Assembly: GCA_031841125.1 (NCBI GenBank)
Contig: CM063112.1
Span: 24,578,603 to 24,642,602, forward strand
Length of the DNA: 64,000 nt
Reading direction: 5' to 3'
From: Acanthococcus lagerstroemiae
Lineage: Eukaryota > Arthropoda > Insecta > Hemiptera > Eriococcidae
The notes below the pieces were generated by a model. It was given only the letters and a program-made list of their open reading frames with translations, did no database searches and had not been told where the DNA came from. A program made the position numbers and the translations under genes. Below, piece after piece: positions 57,501 to 64,000 of the stretch (its first letter is position 1; each line of letters begins with the position of its first letter).

Positions 57501-59277
57501 ATTCTAATAAATCGTCGGGCACGGCTCCAATAAAATAAAATATTACTTTCATTGATATTATGTATTTTACGTGGTCTGCTCAAGCTTCGGTGGCACTCTT
57601 TCCCTCTCCGAGTCCATATTAGTTGTGGCCATCTGAATAGAACTTCCGAACATTACCATCTTGTAGTTAACCCTACTTGTACGCATAAACTTGTTACTAA
57701 TGATGCCAAATGCTATGATACATTTCAGTTTTCAAAAAGGGAGAAAAGTTACCTTTCTCCTCATGCGAGGGTGTGAATACAGGGGGGGGAGGTGTCCCGG
57801 ATCCACTATCTTTCCTGAAATATCTAAATATCTACCGACGCAGCTGTTTTATTATGTTTCGTCTACAACATTTTTCATTTGGACCTCCCTTCCCCCTACC
57901 CCGATATTATTCACTGTATCCGCCCCTGTTCTCACGTATAAAATGAAATCTTTCCTCGAATGTATCCTCTCAATCATCTCTTTGTAAAGAACAATGATTC
58001 TTATTTACGATCCTAATTCCGCACATCTAGCGGGATCAACAATCCGTGATATTTTGTGTTTTCAAAAGTAGAAAGAGCGAAAAACGAGGGTGTAAAAAGT
58101 GCTGGAAGATAAAAAAAATTTATTTATAAGCTATTACTACTTAAAATGGAATTATCCGAAGTTAAATGGCGCGTGCTGATCGAATGTTTACGCTTACGGA
58201 CGATCTATTACATTATCTCTCATTTTTCTCTGTAGTGAATTTTCATTTTTTTTTTCTTTATTTTTACTATTGTCGAAGAAAGATACCGGAGCTGCGATGA
58301 GAGCGAGCTTACACGCCGGTCGCAATTTCATTTTCGACATGATCGAATGCACGTTTCACTTGGTTAGCTATATACCCTGTTATACACCTTCGCATTACCA
58401 CCGATGGGAACGGTAAAATACCATCGTGATAACCTAAGATGACATCGCTTCGCACTTACTCAAAAGAAGGGCGACAGCCACTTGTGAGTTTACTATTTTC
58501 TAAACGGGAATACGAGACCGCTAAGCATTCAGTGAGGCCAAATATTCGCTTCTATTCTTTAGAATAATAGAGGGGGCGAGGAGGATCGAGCATCGGGTTG
58601 TAATTTACGTTAGGAGCTAAAACAGCCGTGACACAGGGCACTTGGATAGAGAGGAATTGAGGAGGGGGAGAAATAAAGCAAGGAGAAGAAAACAAATCAC
58701 GAAAAGAAAACGGTCAGATTGCATCCGCGAGTTCAGGCTTAATACAAGGCTAAGGGACTTGCAATTTTTAACAAATTGACGCACTTCCATCCCCAAGTGC
58801 CGCAATATTTATTTTAAACTGACTGAAACGATAGCTGAAATGAGTTCAGCAACCTTCATAACCTACATAATGATAACCGTATTGTTTTGTTAAATTTTTT
58901 CTTCCTCCTCTCCCTCCCCCCGCCCACAATAATATATACATTGTTACCCCTTCTGAAAGGCTCCGGTCAGTAACCGAAATGAGTCAATAATAAACTAAAA
59001 TTAGGAAATAGATCCTCTGTTTTAATAATACAATAAAAATATAAATATAAAATTTAATCGAAAAAATCATAGAAAAAAATGAGTATAAAAAAGAAATAAT
59101 AATTATAATAATATCAAAAAAGAAAACAAAGAAAAGAGGTGAAGAAACAAAAACATGCATGACACTCATAAACACACACAAACACACTTTACATACACCC
59201 AATCACTCCCTCGTATAAACTAAATACAATTCTTCAGAATCAATCAAAAGCAATGGAAATTTCTATTAATAACAAAG
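57501..59277. other. Gene-less stretch
   Basis: No supportable gene. 58020-58330 is CpG-containing. 58970-59220 is very A/T-rich with ataat and acaca words. Confidence 0.4.
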
Positions 59278-59285
59278 CTGCAGAC

Positions 59286-59535
59286 CAGGGACGTACCGAA
59301 GAGTTTCTTTTTTTTTGGGGGGGGGGGGGGGGGGTAAAAATGATGATGAAAGAGTCCCAACTGACTCAACTCAGTCAGAATTCCCAAATATCAAAAAAAA
59401 AAAAAACCTTTTGACCTGTTTGATATTTTTAACTCAAAATTCCCACCAAGTAGGTATCAATGCAAAAGAACAAAAACCTTTTCACTTGTTGGGTTTTCCC
59501 AATTTCTCAACTCAATTTCCAAGTATCAAAGCAAG

Positions 59536-59596
<61 letters not shown>

Positions 59597-59920
59597 AAAA
59601 CGACAACGACGACAACAACAACAACAACAACAACAACTTTTGACCAGTTCGATATATTTTCAACTGACTCAACTCAAAATTCCCACCAAGTAGGTATCAA
59701 TGCAAAAGAAGAAAAACCTTTTGACTTGTTGGGTTTTCCCAACTTCTCAACTCAATTTCCAAGTATCAAAGCAGAAAAAAAACAAAAAAACTTCTAACTT
59801 GATACATTTTCTTAACTCGCCTGACTGAAATGGTAAATTTTCCCAACTGCTAAGCGAAAAATTCCTACAGGGGAGAGAGGGGAGATTAAATTGCCCCCTG
59901 CCCCTAACGCTACGTCCCTG
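59286..59920. mobile_element. 635-bp hAT-type MITE with internal homopolymers
   Basis: Ends CAGGGACGTA and TACGTCCCTG; perfect 8-bp duplication CTGCAGAC (59278-59285 and 59921-59928). Inside lie a 15-base G run (about 59319-59334), an A run of about 60 (59536-59595), a (CAA)n tract (59600-59637) and a direct repeat of about 220 bp sharing caccaagtaggtatcaatgc and cttgttgggttttccc. A fragment of the same interior appears at 48760-48840. Confidence 0.9.
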
Positions 59921-60059
59921 CTGCAGACTGTAGTCACACAGGGCGCAGCAAGTGTCAACCACTGAATTTGTGTCGGGGCAGCGTTACGGTTTTTGCTCAA
60001 GCATACCCATTTACCCACGGCTGGTGGTCGGTCCCGATAGGATCTACGAATTTGAAAAC

Positions 60060-61496
60060 AAGATTAACAAAATTAAGTTGTGGACGTAATCGCCTTATCA
60101 GAAATAAGGAAAAAAAGGAGAAAGTCTCATTAGAAAAAGTCAGGGATATGCTTCTACAATTTTAGCCAAACTAGAGGTTACAGGGGAGTAGGGTTCTATA
60201 TCAAAAACGATTTAATGGCTAGAGTGACAGAAACCCGGGATGTTTGGAAAAGATGTGCTTCTTGAATTTACTTATGTTGATAATTTCGGAGTATGAGAAA
60301 AAGAGGTAGACCAATTCGAAGATTTGAACAACATTTTAGAAGAGCAGGTGGAATATTACAACTGCATTTTAGGAGACTGGAACGCAATTGCAGGAAGAAA
60401 ACAAGACAATAGAGAAAATGTAGGTGATTTTGGACTGGGAACTCGGAACTCGAACGGTAACAAATTAATCGATTTTTGCGCAAAAAATAATCTAAAAGTA
60501 GCTATCACTTTTTTTCCGAAAAGGAACAAACTCAAATGGACGTGGCAGTCTCCAGAAGGAAAATATAAGAATGAAATAGACCATTTGTTAATTAATGATA
60601 TGAAATTGGTACAGAATGTATCGACTCTTCCGAGTTTTGAGTTCGGTTCGGATCACAGGATGTGCAGAGGTGTATTAGATACTCCTAAAAGAAGTGAGCT
60701 CCATAATCGTAATCGCAAACCAAGAGGAGAGAAAATCTTTCCCGTGCACGTATTAGAAAAGGCTCCGGATGAAATGAGGAAAAGAATGGAAGCGATCCAC
60801 GAAGTTTGGAAAGAGAAATCCTTACAGGAGTTGTATGACATGGTAGAAAAAGCGATTACACAGGTTTCAACCGAATTTTGTAAAATTAGCACGGTGACGC
60901 GAACCGATGACAAGTTATCTGAGGAGACAAAAATCCTAATCGACAAGAGGGATAAGCTTGAAGGAAAGGAGAGAAAATCGAGATACTGATGCTGAGGAAG
61001 AAAGTTAAGATAGTAATTAGAAAGGATGTAAGAGAGTACGATGAGAGGAAAATTGAGGAATTGCTGTCAAATAATGGATCAGTAAAGAGAGTTAAAAAAG
61101 AAAGATACCCGGACAGAAAACACATCGCTAGTATGAACAATCAAAAAAGCGAACGAAAAAGTGTTGTAGGTGTCGCGACGCGATATTATGAAGAGTTGTA
61201 CAGGCGTGAGGAACCAGATGAGGAAATGACCAATATCGAGCCGCGCACAGAACTAGATGAATTCCCCGACTTTATGATAACAGAGATGGAGAAGGCTATA
61301 AAAACGCTGAAAACCGGAAAAGCCACAGGACCCTGACAGAATAGACAATACCACGCTGAGAGTATTCGCAGAAGAACCGGCTCCCACTCTAACTTAGCTC
61401 GCTAACAAAATTGTGGAACGGAAACCACCCTAATACATAAAAAAATGTAGTAAAAGCGAAAGCAAAAACTATAGGCCTATTAGTCTCACTCCCAGC
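60060..61496 (+). pseudogene. Endonuclease-RT LINE, 3' truncated
   Basis: Frames read GYRGVGFYIKNDLMARV (about 60172), then from about 60306 to 60989 an endonuclease with LGDWNAIAGRK, NEIDHLLIND and FGSDHRM, the catalytic Asn/Asp/His set. After a stop and frame change at about 60985, the linker to RT continues (MEKAIKTLKTGKATGP) and, after another shift, NYRPISLTP at about 61465, the first RT block. It ends abruptly at about 61496, where a Jockey-like 5' end begins. Clade not resolved; C-terminal blocks elsewhere in the window could be the same family. Confidence 0.8.
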
Positions 61497-62318
61497 ATAA
61501 CGTTGTCGTTGTACCGCGTATTCAGCAACACGCACGTTATCTTGCCCGGTATTAACGTGATATTGTTAATCAACAGTGCCGCGATAGTGCTTGCATTTTT
61601 ATTCGTGTAATTACCTGTAAATCACTTCGTATAATCTGACTGCATACCTACTCAATTCGTGGATAGTACGGCCTCTGGCCTTGGGCATTTAGCCCAAATG
61701 GCTACTGTCGAAGAACTTGCTCTCGCCCTTGATCAAATCAAAGAAGAATTGCAGGCAGTCCGCGACGAGAATACTTCGCTCAAACGAAAACTGGGGATAC
61801 GGCAATTTCTAGCCCCAAACCAGTCGACATCGACTACATCGTCGCCTATGGATATTCAAAACGGTGACCAGCTCGGAACTCCAGCTAGTGAAAATAGTGA
61901 AAACACCTCTCACAAGCAAGTAAGGAAACCTCCACCGTTTTTCGTCAGCGGTATTAAATCGGTTAAAGTATTTAACGATCTAATCTCTAAACTCGAAATT
62001 GAGCCCCATGAGATGAAAGCCCTCGCTAGCGGCGAACTAAAAATTGTCCTGAACACGTCAGACGACTATCGTAAATTACGTAAAACCTTATGCGAAGTAG
62101 CCAGTTTATCCGAAAATGACAAGAAACAACTCGGTACTATCAAATTCCACACATATAGATTGCAGGAAGATAAGCCATACATTGTATTCGTACGTGGCCT
62201 ACACCACACCACCAACATTGATGACATCACCAGCGAGTTATCACTTGCCGGTCACGAAGTTGTGAATGTTATGAACATCCACATCAAAAAGAAAACAGAT
62301 AACAAACCAGTAGTATAG
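61497..62318 (+). mobile_element. Jockey-like element, 5' end with ORF1
   Basis: About 200 bp of untranslated leader followed by ORF1, interrupted at 62318, where the sequence changes to a minisatellite. It cuts the preceding LINE within the RT domain, so it inserted later. Confidence 0.6.
61698..62318 (+). pseudogene. Jockey-like ORF1 protein, C-terminally truncated
   Basis: ATG at 61698 (an in-frame GTG is 39 bases upstream). 206 codons to a TAG. It begins with a coiled coil (LALALDQIKEELQAVRDE), has a Ser/Thr-rich linker, then KPPPFFVSGI, FHTYRLQEDKPYIVFVRGLH and VVNVMNIHIKKK, the arrangement seen before the zinc knuckles of Jockey Gag proteins (PRE_C2HC-like). The stop comes where the LPLFFV block and three CCHC knuckles should follow. 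The frame is otherwise intact, so the loss is recent or caused by the adjoining repeat. Confidence 0.75.
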
Positions 62319-62334
62319 AAAGGTACGATCCTAG

Positions 62335-63060
62335 ACCGAGTTCACATTTCTGTGCAAGTTCTGTGCAATCCTAAACCAAGCTCACATTTCTGAGCATTCA
62401 CTGTTGAAAACATTTTTTCTGTGTGAGTTCTGTGCAATCCTAAACCAAGTTCACATTTCTGAGCATTCACTGTTGAAAACATTTTTTCTGTGTGAGTTCT
62501 GTGCAATCCTAAACCAAGTTCACATTTCTGTAAATTTTCTGTTGAAAACATTTTTCTGAGTGAATTCTGTTCTCTCTGAATCGAGTTCACATTTCTGTAA
62601 ATTTTCTGTTGAAAACATTTTTCTGAGTGAATTCTGTTCTCTCTGGACCAAGTTCACATTTCTGTAAATTTTCTGTTGAAAACATTTTTCTGAGTGAGTT
62701 CTGTTCTCTCTGGCTCGAGTTCACATTTCTGAGCATTCACTGTTGAAAACATTTTTCTGTGTAAGTTCTGTACAATCCTAGACCGAGTTCATATTTCTGT
62801 GTAAGTATTGTTCTCTCTGAATCGAGTTCACATTTTTGTACATTCACTGTTGAAAACACTTTTCTGAGCATTCGCTGTTGAAGTCACATTTTTGTACATT
62901 CGCTGTTGAAAACACTTTTCTGTGTAAGTTTTGTACAATCCTAGACCGAGTTCACATTTTTGTACATTCGATGTTGAAAACACATTTTTGTACATTCGCT
63001 GTTGAAAACACATTTGTGTAAGTTCTGTTCTCTGTAACCAAGTTCACATTTTTGTGTTGG
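62335..63060. repeat. Minisatellite, 69-bp unit and variants
   Basis: About eleven units share aagttcacatttctg, cactgttgaaaacattttt and gagttctgt. Neighbouring early units are exactly 69 bp apart (62419 and 62488). Later units shorten to 40-60 bp. Because 69 is a multiple of three, the minus strand has short 23-residue-repeat frames, which I do not treat as genes. Confidence 0.9.
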
Positions 63061-63086
63061 TGTTAAAAGAATTGATATTGTAATAT

Positions 63087-63167
63087 AAAGTGGTCGAGTT
63101 TCCATTTTTTTTATCAGACCACTTTTTTTTTTCTAACTTGGATTTCAAGTGATTTTGGTTTGAAATC
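63087..63167. terminator. Two consecutive hairpins before the terminal reading frame
   Basis: AAAGTGGTC (63087-63095) pairs with GACCACTTT (63117-63125) around a 21-base loop and runs into a T tract. GATTTCAA (63141-63148) pairs with TTGAAATC (63160-63167). The first resembles a transcription-terminating or 3'-processing hairpin. Eukaryotic polymerase II genes rarely need one, but large DNA viruses use such structures. Confidence 0.45.
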
Positions 63168-63180
63168 TTAATACTAAAAA

Positions 63181-63340
63181 AAATAATAAAAAAAAAATCG
63201 AAAATTGATATTGATAACCTAGTTTAAAAAAAAAATAATTAAAAAAATAAATAAAAAAAAAATAATAAAAAAAATTTAAAAAAAATCGAAAATTGATAAC
63301 CTAGTTTAAAAAAAAAAATAAAAATATTATATATTATAAA
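63181..63340 (+). promoter_or_regulatory. A-rich upstream region with duplicated AAAATTGA
   Basis: The block tcgaaaattgata...acctagttt occurs twice, near 63199 and 63287. AAAATTGA lies at 63201-63208 and 63289-63296, the second ending 44 bases before the ATG. tattatatattataaa directly precedes the start. AAAATTGA is the early promoter word of mimivirus-like viruses. In A/T-rich DNA it can also arise by chance. Confidence 0.35.
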
Positions 63341-64000
63341 ATGGAAATGATTGAAAGTAAAAGCAATAACTTTAATTTTGATGACTCTACACACTGTGTA
63401 TCTAAAAAGATACCATCAGTGAAAGTGATTAATCAAGAACCTGTAGGCCTCTGGATGTCTAATGAAAATTTGATGTCTTGTGAGTGGAGAAAAAGTTGCA
63501 ACGAGTCATGTTCAGATGCCAGCTGTGTAGAACATTTTGTAAATACAAAACCGCACACAATTGAGACTCGAGATGGATCAATTCAAGGTAGGATTATTGA
63601 TAAAAATCGTATTTTAATCATTAGACGCCAACTTAAACTTATCAGACTTTCTCGAAATGATTACTCTTTTGCTGGTTATTGGGTAAAAGGAGATACAGAC
63701 TATATTTCAGCACGTAAGTATCTCTTAGTGTTTCTAGATGAAAAGAATCATCCACTACATAAAGAACCAATCCAACTTACAGCTAGAGGTGTATTTCAGG
63801 TAGAATTTGATAAGAATTTATTAAAGTTTAGAAAAGAATTTAAAACAGTTTATAGTAAAACACGAGGTGTAATGTCAGATTTATGGTATTCTATGCTTGT
63901 GTTCTGTCCTACTTTTGTATCAAACGTAGTAGGTTCTTTAAAAAAGAGTAGAGCATGTTGTATTGAAAATTATATTGTTCCAACAGAATCTAATTTGAAC
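63341..64000 (+). CDS. Unrecognised intact reading frame, runs off the window
   Basis: From ATG at 63341, 220 sense codons continue to the last base; the C-terminus is outside. Codon use is A/T-rich and standard. Visible parts: an N-terminal polar region, IPSVKVINQEPVGLWMS (about 30-46), a Cys-rich segment (C51, C56, C60, C65 within about 15 residues), a basic strand-like segment (IIRRQLKLIRLSR), then YLLVFLDEKNHPLHKEPIQL (about 137-156), and a second Cys pair (CC at about 208-209). No signal peptide or membrane helix. The pattern around residues 30-165 reminds me, from memory and unsearched, of cyanobacterial DUF5895-type proteins; treat this as a guess. A viral or laterally acquired gene, or an unfamiliar transposon gene, all remain open. 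No stop in 660 bp of AT-rich DNA argues for a real gene. Confidence 0.7.
   Translation, partial: MEMIESKSNNFNFDDSTHCVSKKIPSVKVINQEPVGLWMSNENLMSCEWRKSCNESCSDASCVEHFVNTKPHTIETRDGSIQGRIIDKNRILIIRRQLKLIRLSRNDYSFAGYWVKGDTDYISARKYLLVFLDEKNHPLHKEPIQLTARGVFQVEFDKNLLKFRKEFKTVYSKTRGVMSDLWYSMLVFCPTFVSNVVGSLKKSRACCIENYIVPTESNLN

Noticed and set aside
59315..59797. 160-codon frame with a long lysine run
   Set aside because: It lies entirely in a MITE and is driven by the poly(A) and (CAA)n tracts.
62342..63013. Minus-strand frames with a 23-residue repeat
   Set aside because: They follow from a 69-bp repeat unit and break wherever unit length changes. No independent sign of coding.
62335..63060. CRISPR-like array
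   Set aside because: Units are directly adjacent variants of one sequence without unique spacers. It is a minisatellite.

Overview
This window looks like nuclear DNA of an arthropod, most likely an insect. It is AT-rich and densely filled with transposable elements. The retroelement set (BEL/Pao, Jockey-like and R1-like LINEs, tRNA-derived SINEs) fits that assignment. I see no prokaryotic operons, no rRNA or functional tRNA gene, no CRISPR array, and no confidently recognised host gene. All family names come from motifs I read directly or recall; nothing was searched.

Layout. 1-4.2 kb: gene-less DNA with small hAT-type MITEs. 4.2-6.4 kb: a decayed hAT transposon with a broken transposase. 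9.5-12.9 kb: a dead Jockey-like LINE (ORF1 and ORF2 joined by a TGATG overlap), itself split by a 401-bp MITE. 14.1-15.9 kb: a purine-rich repeat block. 16-17 kb: two related minus-strand reading frames of unknown function. 18-27 kb: SINEs, LINE fragments, a PIF/Harbinger-like element, a 680-bp MITE built around a repeated GGGCCCAC motif, a nested 4 x 150 bp tandem array and a 275-bp (TA)n tract. 27.9-31.6 kb: a small coiled-coil reading frame cut by a 3.5-kb hAT-type element.

31.9-40.4 kb: a complete-looking BEL/Pao retrotransposon on the minus strand. It has two 849-bp LTRs with no difference seen by eye, a perfect 5-bp target duplication (TACAG), and one open 1700-codon Gag-Pol frame. Its integrase core appears to lack about 20 residues. 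41-49 kb: CpG-rich unique DNA, a CCAAT-box cluster, a pair of pyrimidine-rich MITEs, and an R1-like LINE relic carrying a SINE. 52.6-55.6 kb: an inverted relative of the 28-31 kb repeat that holds two nested elements, one with an empty site visible in the other copy. 56-61.5 kb: MITEs and an endonuclease/RT LINE, cut off by the 5' end of a Jockey-like element.

61.5-64.0 kb is the most unusual stretch. A Jockey-like ORF1 ends in a 69-bp-unit minisatellite. This is followed by two hairpins, an A-rich tract with two AAAATTGA motifs, and an uninterrupted 220-codon reading frame that runs off the window. That frame does not look like any common transposon protein and is the best candidate for something new: a viral or laterally acquired gene.

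Apart from the BEL polyprotein and the terminal frame, the proteins here are broken, so the genes do not form a pathway. The window is best read as a layered insertion history.
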